A stretch of DNA of 56,306 nt. Origin: Aquincola sp. (lineage in GTDB: Bacteria > Pseudomonadota > Gammaproteobacteria > Burkholderiales > Burkholderiaceae_C). This document shows, piece after piece, positions 41,249-49,755 of this stretch. The translations under genes and the position numbers were made by a program. The stretch is from NCBI GenBank assembly GCA_022841885.1, contig JALHQP010000011.1:1-56306 (forward strand), in the 5' to 3' direction. Position 1 is the first letter of the stretch, and each line of letters starts with the position of its first letter. The notes below the pieces were generated by a model, which saw only the letters and a list, made by a program, of their open reading frames with translations, was not told the DNA's origin and ran no database searches.

Positions 41249-41961
41249 CCGAGCCGTTGATCCGCCTGCGCGGCATCACCAAGACCTACGGCCAGGGCGA
41301 GGTTGCGTTCCAGGCCCTCAAGGGCGTGGACCTGGACATCGACGCGAGCGACTTCGTCGCGATCATGGGGCCGAGCGGCTCGGGCAAGTCCACCGCGATG
41401 AACACGCTCGGCTGTCTGGACGTGCCCACCCGCGGCGACTACCTGTTCCGCGGCGTGGCGGTGCAGAAGCTCACGCGCGACGAACGCGCACGCCTGCGGC
41501 GCAAGTACTTCGGCTTCGTGTTCCAGGGTTTCAACCTGCTGGCGCGCACCACGGCGCAGGAGAACGTGGAGCTGCCGCTGCTCTACCGCGGCGAGAGTGC
41601 CGCGGCACGCCACGAACAGGCGCGCGCCGCGCTGGCGTCGGTGGGTCTGGCGGGCTGGGAGCACCACACCCCGGCCGAACTCTCGGGCGGGCAGCAGCAG
41701 CGCGTCGCGATCGCACGCGCCATCGTCACCAACCCCGAACTGCTGCTCGCCGATGAGCCGACCGGCAACCTCGACACGCAGCGCGGCCAGGAGATCATGC
41801 AGTTGCTCACGCGCCTGAACGTCGATCGCGGCATCACGGTGATCATGGTCACGCACGAGGCGGACATGGCGGCATACGCGAAGCGCGTCGTGCGCTTCGT
41901 CGACGGCCGTGTCGAGAGCGATCGTCGCCAGGCGCAGGCCACGGTCGTCGAGGTGGCCTGA
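41245..41961 (+). CDS. ABC transporter ATP-binding protein, MacB/LolD type
   Basis: A 238-residue ATPase. It has Walker [10 protein letters not shown], the Q-loop FGFVFQGFNLLARTTAQENV, signature LSGGQQQRVAIARAI, Walker B ELLLADEPTGNLD and the switch His in VTHEADMAAYA. It starts at GTG 41245 overlapping the adaptor stop (GTGA). In E. coli MacB the ATPase and permease are one polypeptide; here they are separate genes spaced 1 base apart. It powers the mechanotransmission cycle that pushes substrate through the adaptor and outer-membrane channel. Confidence 0.94.
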   Translation: MTEPLIRLRGITKTYGQGEVAFQALKGVDLDIDASDFVAIMGPSGSGKSTAMNTLGCLDVPTRGDYLFRGVAVQKLTRDERARLRRKYFGFVFQGFNLLARTTAQENVELPLLYRGESAAARHEQARAALASVGLAGWEHHTPAELSGGQQQRVAIARAIVTNPELLLADEPTGNLDTQRGQEIMQLLTRLNVDRGITVIMVTHEADMAAYAKRVVRFVDGRVESDRRQAQATVVEVA

Positions 41962-41962
41962 G

Positions 41963-43165
41963 ATGTGGCTCAGCACCCTGCTGCTCGCGCTGCGAGAGAT
42001 CCGGCGCAACCTGCTGCGTTCGTTCCTGACGATGCTGGGCATCGTGATCGGGGTCGGCGCGGTGATCACGATGGTGACGCTGGGCAACGGTGCCACGCGC
42101 GCCGTGCAGTCGCAGATCGCCAGCCTGGGCAGCAACCTGCTGATGGTGCTGCCCGGCCAGCGCATGGGACCGGGCGGCGGTGGCGGGCCGGCCTTCAACG
42201 TCGGCGACGTCGAGGCCATTGCGTCGCAGATCGGCGGCGTGCGCCTGGTCGCGCCCGAGGTACGCAGCAGTGGCACGCTGGTGGCCAACGGCAAGAACTG
42301 GGGTGCGAGCCTGACCGGCTCGACCCAGGACTGGTTCTCGGTCAGCAACTGGAGCTTCGCCAGCGGCCGCGGCTTCGAGCCCGACGAGGAGCGCGTCGGC
42401 GCGGCCGTGTGCGTGATCGGCGCGACGGTGCGGCGCGAACTGTTCGGCAGCGCCGACCCCGTCGGCGAGCAGGTGCGGGTCAAGAAGTTCTCCTGCACCG
42501 TGGTCGGCCTGCTCAACGCCAAGGGCCAGGGCGCGATGGGCAACGACCAGGACAACCTGCTCGTGCTGCCGCTGACGACGATGCAGCGCCGCGTGGTCGG
42601 CCACACCCGTCTCAACACGATCCTGGTGTCGATGCGCGACAGCACCGACGCGGACACCATGAAGGCCGGCCTGCGCGACCTGATGCGCGAGCGCCGCAAG
42701 CTGGCCGAGAACGAGGACGACAACTTCAACGTGCTCGACACGCGCCAGATCGCCGACACGATGAGCGGCACGACGCAGGTGATGACGATGCTGCTCGGCG
42801 CCGTGGCTGCGGTCAGCCTGGTGGTCGGCGGCATCGGCATCATGAACATCATGCTGGTCAGCGTCACCGAGCGAACGCGCGAGATCGGCGTGCGCCTGGC
42901 GATCGGCGCGCTCGAGCGCGAGGTGCTGCTGCAGTTCCTGATCGAGGCCGTGGTGCTGGCGGCGCTGGGCGGCCTGATCGGCCTGATGCTGGCCACCGGC
43001 ACCTCGCTGGCGCTGGCGCGACTGATGCAGATTCCCTACCAGTTCGACCCGGCGATCAACCTGCTGTCGTTCGGCTTCTCGGCCGCGATCGGCGTCGTCT
43101 TCGGCTACTTCCCGGCACGGCGCGCGGCGCGGCTCGACCCGATCGACGCACTGCGCCACGAGTAG
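41963..43165 (+). CDS. ABC transporter permease, MacB family
   Basis: A 400-residue inner-membrane protein with the MacB layout. Helix 1 lies at about 18-42 (NLLRSFLTMLGIVIGVGAVI), a large periplasmic domain at 45-275, and three helices close the protein (VMTMLLGAVAAVSLVVGGIG, ALGGLIGLMLATGTSLALAR and FGFSAAIGVVFGYFPARRAA). The stretch GGIGIMNIMLVSVTERTREI and the C-terminal PARRAARLDPIDALRHE are diagnostic. ATG 41963 follows the ATPase stop by a single base. It is the last gene of the four-gene pump operon. Confidence 0.94.
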   Translation: MWLSTLLLALREIRRNLLRSFLTMLGIVIGVGAVITMVTLGNGATRAVQSQIASLGSNLLMVLPGQRMGPGGGGGPAFNVGDVEAIASQIGGVRLVAPEVRSSGTLVANGKNWGASLTGSTQDWFSVSNWSFASGRGFEPDEERVGAAVCVIGATVRRELFGSADPVGEQVRVKKFSCTVVGLLNAKGQGAMGNDQDNLLVLPLTTMQRRVVGHTRLNTILVSMRDSTDADTMKAGLRDLMRERRKLAENEDDNFNVLDTRQIADTMSGTTQVMTMLLGAVAAVSLVVGGIGIMNIMLVSVTERTREIGVRLAIGALEREVLLQFLIEAVVLAALGGLIGLMLATGTSLALARLMQIPYQFDPAINLLSFGFSAAIGVVFGYFPARRAARLDPIDALRHE

Positions 43166-43177
43166 CGCGCCCGCGCT

Positions 43178-44071
43178 TCAGGACAGCGCGGGCTCGATCG
43201 CACGCAGGATCGCGGCACGCTGGCGCGCATCGGGCAAGGGCCCGCGCAGCGCGGCGAGGTTCTGCGCCACGTGTTCGGGGTTCGTCGTTGCGGGGATCGC
43301 CACCGTCACGGCCGGGTGCGCCAGCTCCCACTTCAGCACCAGCGTCGCCCAATGCGAACAGCCGAGGTCGGCGGCCACGGGCGACAGCGGCGTGCGGGCC
43401 AGGCGCGCCAGCAGGTCGCCACCGTCGAAGGGCCGATTCACGATCACCGCCACGCCGCGCGAAGCCGCCAGTGCCATCAGCGGCTCGGCGCTGCGGTCGA
43501 CCGGGCTGTAGGTGAGCTGCACGAAGTCCAGCCCGCGCTCGCTGCGCAGGATGTGCTCCACCACCTCGCCGTCGCGCCCATGCGAGACCGTGACGCCGAC
43601 GTAGCGCACGAGGCCGCGCGCCTTCCACTCGCGCAAGGTCGGCAGGTGCGAACGCCAGGCAAGCAGGTTGTGCACCTGCATCAGGTCCACCCGCGGCAGG
43701 CGCCACAGCGCGAGCGAGCGCCGCATCTGCGTCGGGCCGTACGGCCCGAGCGGCGTCCAGACCTTGGTGGCCGAGAACAGGCGCGGCTCGGGCCGCGCCA
43801 GCAGCTCGCCCAGCACCGCCTCGGCCTGGGCGTACATCGGCGACGAGTCCACGAGCCGACCGCCTTCGGCGAAGAAGCGGTCGAGCACCGCGGCGCGGCG
43901 CGCCATCGCACCCGCGTCGTCGGTCGGGACATGGAAAGTGAGCCAGGTACCCAGGCCCACGGCCGGCAGGCGCTCGCCGGTCGACGGGATGGCGCGCGTC
44001 ATCAGCGCCGGCTGGCCCGACGCCATGCCGGGCAGCCCGAGCCCCAGGACCAGCAAGCCGCGCCGTTTCAT
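43178..44071 (-). CDS. Exported aldo/keto reductase family protein
   Basis: A 297-residue aldo/keto reductase preceded by a short export-like leader, KRRGLLVLGLGLPGMASGQ, that could be a Tat signal because of its paired arginines. The TIM-barrel tetrad is visible as Asp and Tyr in RLVDSSPMYAQAEAVLGELL, Lys in FSATKVWTPLG and His in LMQVHNLLAW. An NADPH-binding C-terminal strand, VTVAIPATTNPEHVAQNLAA, is present. ATG 44071 gives the leader directly; a longer frame upstream runs into the chr promoter and is not credible. Secreted members occur in several proteobacteria, with unknown substrates. It is divergent from the chr operon. Confidence 0.85.
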   Translation of the reverse strand: MKRRGLLVLGLGLPGMASGQPALMTRAIPSTGERLPAVGLGTWLTFHVPTDDAGAMARRAAVLDRFFAEGGRLVDSSPMYAQAEAVLGELLARPEPRLFSATKVWTPLGPYGPTQMRRSLALWRLPRVDLMQVHNLLAWRSHLPTLREWKARGLVRYVGVTVSHGRDGEVVEHILRSERGLDFVQLTYSPVDRSAEPLMALAASRGVAVIVNRPFDGGDLLARLARTPLSPVAADLGCSHWATLVLKWELAHPAVTVAIPATTNPEHVAQNLAALRGPLPDARQRAAILRAIEPALS

Positions 44072-44129
44072 GACGCGGGTTGTAGCACCGGCGGCACGGG
44101 GCGGTCCTGGAAATCCATGGGAGGTGTGT

Positions 44130-44160
44130 TGTTGACTAATCAACAGATATGTTTGATACT
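44130..44160 (+). promoter_or_regulatory. chr operon promoter with overlapping palindromic operator
   Basis: TTGACT (44132-44137) and GATACT (44155-44160) are spaced by 17 bases, a good sigma-70 promoter. The predicted start of transcription is at about 44167, the A of the chrB ATG, so the message would be leaderless. TGTTGA-CTAA-TCAACA (44130-44145) is a perfect 16-bp inverted repeat covering the -35 box and is the likely operator, probably for ChrB itself. Confidence 0.65.
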
Positions 44161-44166
44161 CTACCA

Positions 44167-45108
44167 ATGTCCTGGTGCCTGCTCGTGCTCTCACTGCCGA
44201 CCGACAACGCCGCCGCCCGCATGCGCGCCTGGCGCGCGCTCAAGGCCTGCGGCGCGGCGGTGCTGCGCGATGGCGTCTATGCGCTGCCCGACGGCGCGAG
44301 TCACCGGGCACAGCTGCGCGAGATCGCCGACGACGTGCGGGCCAACGACGGCATGGCCCGCGTGCTGGGCGGCGTCGACGGCGACGCCGCCGACGGACCG
44401 ATCGAGCCGCTGTTCGACCGCGCGGCCGACTTCGCCGCACTCGTCGCCGAAACGCGCCAGGCCGCTGTGGCCGCCTCGCCGGCCACGGCGGCCGAGTCCG
44501 TGCGACATGCGCGGCGCTTGCGCAAGGCGCTCGACCAGCTGTGCGCGATCGACTTCTTTCCGGGCGAAGCGCAACGCCAGGCCGTCGAAGCCGTGGCCGA
44601 GTTCGAGCTGCAGCTGGCCCGGCTGGACTCGCCGGACGAACCGCGCGCGGTGCCCGCCGGCGTGCCCAAGGTCGACCCCGCCGCCTACCGCGGCCGGCTC
44701 TGGGTCACGCGCCGCCGCCCGTGGGTGGACCGGCTGGCCTGCGCCTGGCTGATCCGCCGCTTCATCGACCCCAAGGCACGCTTCGCGTGGCTGACCGATC
44801 CGAGCGCCGCGCCGAAGCGCGCCGTGGGTTTCGACTTCGACGGGGCGACCTTCACCCATGTCGGCGCGCGCGTCAGCTTCGAGACCCTGCTCGCCGCCTT
44901 CGGCCTCGAAACGCCGGCGCTGCGGCGCCTGGGCACCGTGGTGCACAGCCTGGACGCTGGCGGCGTGATGCCGCCCGAGGCCGCTGGTGTCGAGCGCGTG
45001 CTGGCCGGCATGCGCGACGCGATCCCCGACGACGACGCCCTGATGCTGGCCGCAGCCGGCGTGTTCGAGGGCCTGTTCCAGACTTTCGAGAAAGAGGCCG
45101 CCGCATGA
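44167..45108 (+). CDS. chrB: Chromate-responsive regulator / resistance protein ChrB
   Basis: A 313-residue protein with the two ChrB parts. The N-terminal domain (1-150) begins SWCLLVLSLPTDNAAARMRA and contains GAAVLRDGVYALPDG. The C-terminal chromate-resistance domain (170-313) reads RRRPWVDRLACAWLIRRFID, then VGFDFDGATFTHVGARVSFE and VVHSLDAGGVMPPE. ChrB activates or senses for chrA in chromate operons. ATG 44167 was chosen because homologues begin with this MxWLLL-like strand; ATG 44149 lies between the -35 and -10 boxes. There is no ribosome binding site, which fits a leaderless start. The stop overlaps chrA (ATGA). Confidence 0.9.
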   Translation: MSWCLLVLSLPTDNAAARMRAWRALKACGAAVLRDGVYALPDGASHRAQLREIADDVRANDGMARVLGGVDGDAADGPIEPLFDRAADFAALVAETRQAAVAASPATAAESVRHARRLRKALDQLCAIDFFPGEAQRQAVEAVAEFELQLARLDSPDEPRAVPAGVPKVDPAAYRGRLWVTRRRPWVDRLACAWLIRRFIDPKARFAWLTDPSAAPKRAVGFDFDGATFTHVGARVSFETLLAAFGLETPALRRLGTVVHSLDAGGVMPPEAAGVERVLAGMRDAIPDDDALMLAAAGVFEGLFQTFEKEAAA

Positions 45109-46484
45109 CGACGCATGCCGACCCGACGCCGCCGCCCGCCGTGAGCTTCGGCGAGGCGCTGCGCTTCTGGTGGAAGCTGGGGCTGATCAGCTTCGGCGGC
45201 CCCGCGGGGCAGATCGCGATCATGCACACCGAACTGGTCGAGCGCCGGCGCTGGATCAGCGAGCGCCGCTTCCTGCATGCGCTGAACTACTGCATGGTGC
45301 TGCCCGGCCCCGAGGCGCAGCAACTCGCCACCTACCTCGGCTGGCTGATGCACCGCAGCTGGGGTGGCATCGTCGCCGGCGCCTTGTTCGTGCTGCCGTC
45401 GCTGGTGCTGCTGATCGCGCTGTCGTGGGTCTACATGGCCTTCGGCGACCTGCCGGTGGTGGCGGGTCTGTTCTACGGCATCAAGCCCGCGGTCACGGCC
45501 ATCGTGCTGCACGCGGCCTGGCGCATCGGCTCGCGCGCGCTGAAGAACGCCTGGCTGTGGGCCATTGCGGCGGCGTCCTTCGTCGCCATCTTCGCGCTGC
45601 AACTGCCCTTCCCGGCCATCGTGCTGGCCGCCGGCGTGGTGGGCTATGTCGGCAGCCGCGTGGCGCCCGCCCGCTTCGCGCTCGGCGGCGGCCATGGCCG
45701 CGCCGACAAGTCCTACGGTGCGGCATTGATCGACGACCACACCGCGCCGCCGCCGCATGCGCGCCACTCGGCCGCGCGCCTGGCGCGCGTGCTGGCGATC
45801 GGCCTGGCACTGTGGCTGCTGCCGATGGCGCTGCTCGCGGCCTGGGTCGGCTGGCAGGGCACCTACACGCAGATGGGCTGGTTCTTCACCAAGGCGGCGC
45901 TGCTGACCTTCGGCGGCGCCTACGCGGTGCTGCCCTACGTGTACCAGGGCGCGGTGACGCACTTCGCGTGGCTCACGCCGGCGCAGATGATCGACGGCCT
46001 GGCGCTCGGCGAAACGACGCCGGGGCCGCTGATCATGGTGGTGGCCTTCGTGGCCTTCGTCGGCGGCTGGCAGAGCCAGGAACTGGCCGCGCTGTTCGGC
46101 CCCGAGCACCGCTTCGCCGCCGGCGCCATCGCAGCCATGCTGGTGACCTGGTTCACCTTCCTGCCGTCCTTCGTGTTCATCCTGGCCGGGGGGCCGTTGG
46201 TCGAGTCCACTCACGGCGATCTGAAGTTCACCGGCCCGCTGACGGCAATCACGGCCGCGGTGGTCGGCGTGATCGTCAACCTGGCCTTCTTCTTCGGCCA
46301 GCACGTGCTCTGGCCCGAAGGGGGAGCCGGCCGCTTCGACGCCATCGCGGCCGGGCTGGCGCTGGCCGCCGCGGTCGCCCTGCTGCGCTTCAAGCGCGGC
46401 GTGATCGAGGTCATCGCGGTCAGCGCGGCGATCGGCCTCCTGGTGCATCTGTCGGCGCTGACCACGAGAGGAGGCCCGCCATGA
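45105..46484 (+). CDS. chrA: Chromate transporter ChrA, long-chain form
   Basis: A 459-residue inner-membrane transporter with the two homologous CHR halves fused. Each half has its signature: KLGLISFGGPAGQIAIMHTE with LPGPEAQQLATYLGWLMH in the first, and KAALLTFGGAYAVLPYVYQG with LGETTPGPLIMVVAFVAFVG in the second. About ten to twelve helices are predicted. ChrA exports chromate using the proton-motive force. ATG 45105 overlaps the chrB stop, and its own stop overlaps the next gene. Full length and motif-complete, so presumably active. Confidence 0.96.
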   Translation: MTTHADPTPPPAVSFGEALRFWWKLGLISFGGPAGQIAIMHTELVERRRWISERRFLHALNYCMVLPGPEAQQLATYLGWLMHRSWGGIVAGALFVLPSLVLLIALSWVYMAFGDLPVVAGLFYGIKPAVTAIVLHAAWRIGSRALKNAWLWAIAAASFVAIFALQLPFPAIVLAAGVVGYVGSRVAPARFALGGGHGRADKSYGAALIDDHTAPPPHARHSAARLARVLAIGLALWLLPMALLAAWVGWQGTYTQMGWFFTKAALLTFGGAYAVLPYVYQGAVTHFAWLTPAQMIDGLALGETTPGPLIMVVAFVAFVGGWQSQELAALFGPEHRFAAGAIAAMLVTWFTFLPSFVFILAGGPLVESTHGDLKFTGPLTAITAAVVGVIVNLAFFFGQHVLWPEGGAGRFDAIAAGLALAAAVALLRFKRGVIEVIAVSAAIGLLVHLSALTTRGGPP

Positions 46485-46819
46485 GTCATCTCAGCACCGC
46501 CGAACTCGCGCTCTGGCAGCGCGGCGGCTTGTCCCACACCCTGATCGACGTGCGCCGCGGCGCGAAACGCAGTGCCGAGGGCGATCAGATCGCCGGCAGC
46601 CAGTGGCTGGACCCCGCGCAGTGGCTCGACTGGAAGGACCGCTTCGAAGGCGCGAGTGCACCGGTGGTTGTGTACTGCGCCCACGGGCACGAGATCAGCC
46701 AAGGCCTGGTGGCCGCGCTGCGGGCGCTGGGCGCCGACGCGCGCCACCTCGAAGGTGGCATCGAGGCCTGGCGCGCTGCCGGCCTGCCGTTGTGCCCGGT
46801 CGAGCCTGGCGGGAGCTGA
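46481..46819 (+). CDS. Single-domain rhodanese sulfurtransferase
   Basis: A 112-residue cytosolic rhodanese domain. TLIDVRRGAKRSAEGDQIAG is the first conserved strand and loop, PVVVYCAHGHEISQGLVAAL the active-site loop with Cys66, and ARHLEGGIEAWRAAGLPL the terminal signature. Unlike the exported homologue at 19 kb it keeps the catalytic cysteine. ATG 46481 overlaps the chrA stop. In chromate operons a sulfurtransferase could help because chromate enters by sulfate uptake and causes sulfur starvation; that link is inference. The next gene starts 4 bases after the stop. Confidence 0.92.
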   Translation: MSHLSTAELALWQRGGLSHTLIDVRRGAKRSAEGDQIAGSQWLDPAQWLDWKDRFEGASAPVVVYCAHGHEISQGLVAALRALGADARHLEGGIEAWRAAGLPLCPVEPGGS

Positions 46820-46823
46820 TGCG

Positions 46824-47813
46824 ATGACCACGCTCGTGCTGACGCGCCGCGATGTCGCGGCGCTGATGGCACCTGCCGACTGGTTCGACGCGGCAACGCT
46901 CGGATTTGCGGCGCTGGGACGGGGCCAGGCCGCATCACCGCAGCCGCTGCACCTGCCCTTGCCCGAGGGCGGGGCGCACGCCAAGGCCGGTCGGCTGGAT
47001 GACAGCTCGGGTTGCTGGGTGGCGCTGAAGTTCAACCTCAACCTGCCCGGCAATGCGCAGGCGCGCGGCCTGCCGACGATCCAGGGCGCGCTCATCCTCT
47101 GCGATGGCCGCACCGGCCGCGTGCTGGCGCTGATCGATTCGATCGAGCTCACGCTGCGACGCACGGCGGCGGCCACCGCGCTGGCTGCGCGGCAGCTGGC
47201 GCGACCCGAATCGCGCACGCTGGCCCTGTGCGGCTGCGGTGCGCAGGCGCGGCCGCAGCTCGAAGCCCTGCTCGACCGTTTCGCGCTGAGCACAGTCTGG
47301 CTGTGGGACCGCGACCGCGAACGCTCGCGCGCGTTGTGCGACGCCTGGCCGGCCCGGACCGGTCTCGCGCTGCGCCTCGCGGCGACGCTCGAGGAGGCCA
47401 CGGCACAGGGCGATCTCATCGTCACCTGCACCACCGCCGACAGCGCGTTCCTGCAGCCGGACCATGTGCGCCCGGGCACCTTCGTGGCAGCGGTCGGCGC
47501 CGACAGCCCGGCCAAGAGCGAGATCGCCCCGGCGCTGTTGTGCCGCGCCAGGCTCGTGACCGACTCGCTGTCGCAGTGCCTGGAGATGGGCGACCTGCAC
47601 CATGCCGTGGCCGCCGGCGCGATGACACCGGCCGACGTGCACGCCGAACTCGCCGACCTCGTGCTGGGGCGCCGGCCGGGCCGCCGCAGCGCCGACGAGA
47701 TCTGCATCTTCGACTCCACCGGCGTCGCGGTCCAGGACGTGGCCGCCGCGGCCCGCGTCTATCAGCGCGCACTCGAACGCGGTATCGGCACGCCGGTCGA
47801 GTTCGGCGCCTAG
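46824..47813 (+). CDS. Ornithine cyclodeaminase / mu-crystallin family protein
   Basis: A 329-residue NAD(P)-binding enzyme. The N-terminal part carries the substrate pocket with KFNLNLPGNAQARGLPTIQG, where a Lys normally contacts the amino-acid carboxylate. The Rossmann fold starts TLALCGCGAQARPQLEALL, followed by VWLWDRDRERSRAL, DLIVTCTTADSAFL and [15 protein letters not shown]. The family includes ornithine cyclodeaminase, alanine dehydrogenase and imine reductases; which of these fits cannot be told. It sits inside the chr operon, 4 bases after the rhodanese gene, which is unusual. FDSTGVAVQDVAAAARVY near the end is a good family marker. Confidence 0.85.
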   Translation: MTTLVLTRRDVAALMAPADWFDAATLGFAALGRGQAASPQPLHLPLPEGGAHAKAGRLDDSSGCWVALKFNLNLPGNAQARGLPTIQGALILCDGRTGRVLALIDSIELTLRRTAAATALAARQLARPESRTLALCGCGAQARPQLEALLDRFALSTVWLWDRDRERSRALCDAWPARTGLALRLAATLEEATAQGDLIVTCTTADSAFLQPDHVRPGTFVAAVGADSPAKSEIAPALLCRARLVTDSLSQCLEMGDLHHAVAAGAMTPADVHAELADLVLGRRPGRRSADEICIFDSTGVAVQDVAAAARVYQRALERGIGTPVEFGA

Positions 47814-47836
47814 CCACCCTCACCCAGGAGTGCACC

Positions 47837-49219
47837 ATGCTGCCTTGCTTCAGCGCCGGTCCGCCTTCGCGCGCGACGGCCCTTCACCTGGTCTCACGCG
47901 GTGACTTCGACGGCTGGCGCCAGCGCCATTCGGAGCACGACAGCTGGCTCGCGCATTGCGCCTGGCGCGCCGATCCCGGCAGCTTCGTCTTCCTGCCGGC
48001 GGCCGGCGACGAACCCCCCTCGGTGCTCGCCAGCGCGGCCGACGTCGAGCCGACCTGGGCACTCGGCGGACTGCCGTTGGCACTGCCTGAAGGGCTCTAT
48101 GCCGTGGCCGGCGACAGCCCATTGGCGGGCGAGGCGCGGCTCGGCTGGGCGCTCGGCGCCTACCGGTTCGACCGCTACAAGGCGCCGCACCGCGCGCCGG
48201 CCGCACTGGTTGTGCCACAGGACGAGTCGCGCGAGACGCAGGCGCTCGCTGCGGCGGTGTACCTCGCGCGCGACCTGATCAACACACCGGCAGAAGACAT
48301 GGGCCCGGCGCAGCTGTGTGCTGCGGCTCGAGGGGTGGCCGAGCGTTTCGGCGCTGCGGTGGAGGTGATCGAAGGCGACGCATTGCTGCAGCGCGGCTAC
48401 CCGACGATCCACCTGGTCGGCCGCGCGAGCCCGCGTGCGCCGGCGCTGATCGACCTGCGCTGGGGCGACCCCGCCGCGCCGCTGGTCACCCTCGTCGGCA
48501 AGGGTGTGTGCTTCGACACCGGCGGCCTGCACATCAAGGGCCATGACGGCATGCAGGAGATGAAGAAGGACATGGCCGGGGCTGCCATCGTGCTCGGGCT
48601 GGCGCAGGCGCTGATGGCAACCGGGACGCCGCTGCGCCTGCGGGTGCTGATCCCGGCCGTAGACAACGCCATCGCCGGCGACGCGATGCGCCCGCGCGAC
48701 GTGGTGCGCACGCGCTCGGGCAAGACCGTGGAGATCGGCTTCACCGATGCCGAAGGCCGCCTGGTGCTGTGCGACGCGCTGAGCGAAGCCTGCGCCGAGC
48801 AGCCCGCCCTGGTCATCGACGTGGCCACGCTGACCGGCTCGGCCAAGGCGACGCTGGGCTCCGAGGTGCAGGCCCTCTTCTGCGACGACGACGCGCTGGC
48901 CGCCTCGCTGGTGCATGAGAGCTTCGAGGTCGGCGACCCGGTGTGGCGCCTGCCTTTGTGGCGCCCGTACCGCAAGCGCCTGGACAGCCCGATCGCCGAC
49001 TTCGGCAACGTCGCCAAGGGCCTGTTCGCCGATGCCATCGTCGCGGCGCTGTACCTGCAGGAGTTCGTGCCGCGCAGCCAGCCGTGGATGCATCTGGACG
49101 TGATGGGCATGAACCCGCTGCCGCGTCCGGGCCGGCCCGAAGGGGGCGAGGCCACCGGCTTGCTGGCGCTGTACCGCCTGCTGCGCCGGCGTTGGGCCGC
49201 TGCGGGAGCGCCGTCATGA
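47837..49219 (+). CDS. M17 leucyl aminopeptidase family protein
   Basis: A 460-residue metallo-aminopeptidase. The catalytic domain is clear: GKGVCFDTGGLHIKGHDGMQ with a metal-ligand Asp and catalytic Lys, MKKDMAGAAIVLGLA with another Asp ligand, and FTDAEGRLVLCDALSEACAE in place of the usual NTDAEGRLVLADAL. The ligand Asp and Glu and the catalytic Arg remain. The N-terminal 150 residues are shorter and divergent, as in the smaller family members. GGAG lies before ATG 47837, and the stop overlaps the next start (ATGA). Why an aminopeptidase belongs to a chromate operon is unknown; peptide or glutathione-conjugate processing is speculative. Confidence 0.88.
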   Translation: MLPCFSAGPPSRATALHLVSRGDFDGWRQRHSEHDSWLAHCAWRADPGSFVFLPAAGDEPPSVLASAADVEPTWALGGLPLALPEGLYAVAGDSPLAGEARLGWALGAYRFDRYKAPHRAPAALVVPQDESRETQALAAAVYLARDLINTPAEDMGPAQLCAAARGVAERFGAAVEVIEGDALLQRGYPTIHLVGRASPRAPALIDLRWGDPAAPLVTLVGKGVCFDTGGLHIKGHDGMQEMKKDMAGAAIVLGLAQALMATGTPLRLRVLIPAVDNAIAGDAMRPRDVVRTRSGKTVEIGFTDAEGRLVLCDALSEACAEQPALVIDVATLTGSAKATLGSEVQALFCDDDALAASLVHESFEVGDPVWRLPLWRPYRKRLDSPIADFGNVAKGLFADAIVAALYLQEFVPRSQPWMHLDVMGMNPLPRPGRPEGGEATGLLALYRLLRRRWAAAGAPS

Positions 49220-49674
49220 AGTGGATCACCCGCGAGCGGCCGAAGATCGACCGCATCGCCTGCCCCTGGCTGATCGCGCGCTTTATCGACCATGAACCGG
49301 AATTCCTCTACGTGCCTGCGGCGCAGGTGCTCGACGAGGCGGCGCGCACCGGTGCCGTGCCCTACGACATCCCCGGCGTCGAGATGAGCCATGTCGGCGA
49401 GCGCTGCAGTTTCGACGCCTTCGTCGCCAGGTACCGGCTCGAAGGCGACGCCGCGCTGGCGCGCCTGGCAGCCATCGTGCGCGGCGCGGACACCGACCGG
49501 CTCGACCTCACGCCGCAGTCGGCGGGGCTGTACGCCGTCTCGCTCGGGCTGTCGCGCCTGTTCGCCGACGACCACGAAATGCTGCGCCACGGCCTGGTGC
49601 TCTACGACGCGCTGTATGCCTGGTGCCACGACGCGCAGGGCGAGGCTCACCGCTGGCCGCCGCGGATGAGCTAG
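49216..49674 (+). CDS. ChrB C-terminal domain protein (chromate resistance)
   Basis: A 152-residue protein equal to only the C-terminal domain of ChrB. KWITRERPKIDRIACPWLIA aligns with RRRPWVDRLACAWLI of the first gene of the operon, and VEMSHVGERCSFDAFVARYR with FTHVGARVSFETLLAAF. Thus the operon begins and ends with the same domain. ATG 49216 overlaps the aminopeptidase stop. Stand-alone forms of this domain occur elsewhere near chrA and are annotated as chromate resistance proteins of unknown biochemical role. The conserved Arg/Asp/His pattern suggests ligand or metal binding. Last gene of the operon. Confidence 0.88.
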   Translation: MKWITRERPKIDRIACPWLIARFIDHEPEFLYVPAAQVLDEAARTGAVPYDIPGVEMSHVGERCSFDAFVARYRLEGDAALARLAAIVRGADTDRLDLTPQSAGLYAVSLGLSRLFADDHEMLRHGLVLYDALYAWCHDAQGEAHRWPPRMS

Positions 49675-49755
49675 GTGACTCCCCGGGCAGGGCCGCCTTG
49701 TGCCGCCCGCGCCGATCCCTTACGCTGGGTCGAACCGCCATCGAGGAGACCCACC

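Noticed and set aside
40840-43002. A 720-codon minus-strand frame opposite the efflux ATPase and permease
   Set aside because: Ser/Arg/Thr-rich translation without motifs, entirely covered by two recognisable ABC transporter genes.
44149-44166. ATG 44149 as the chrB start
   Set aside because: It lies between the -35 and -10 boxes and adds six residues absent from the family N-terminus.
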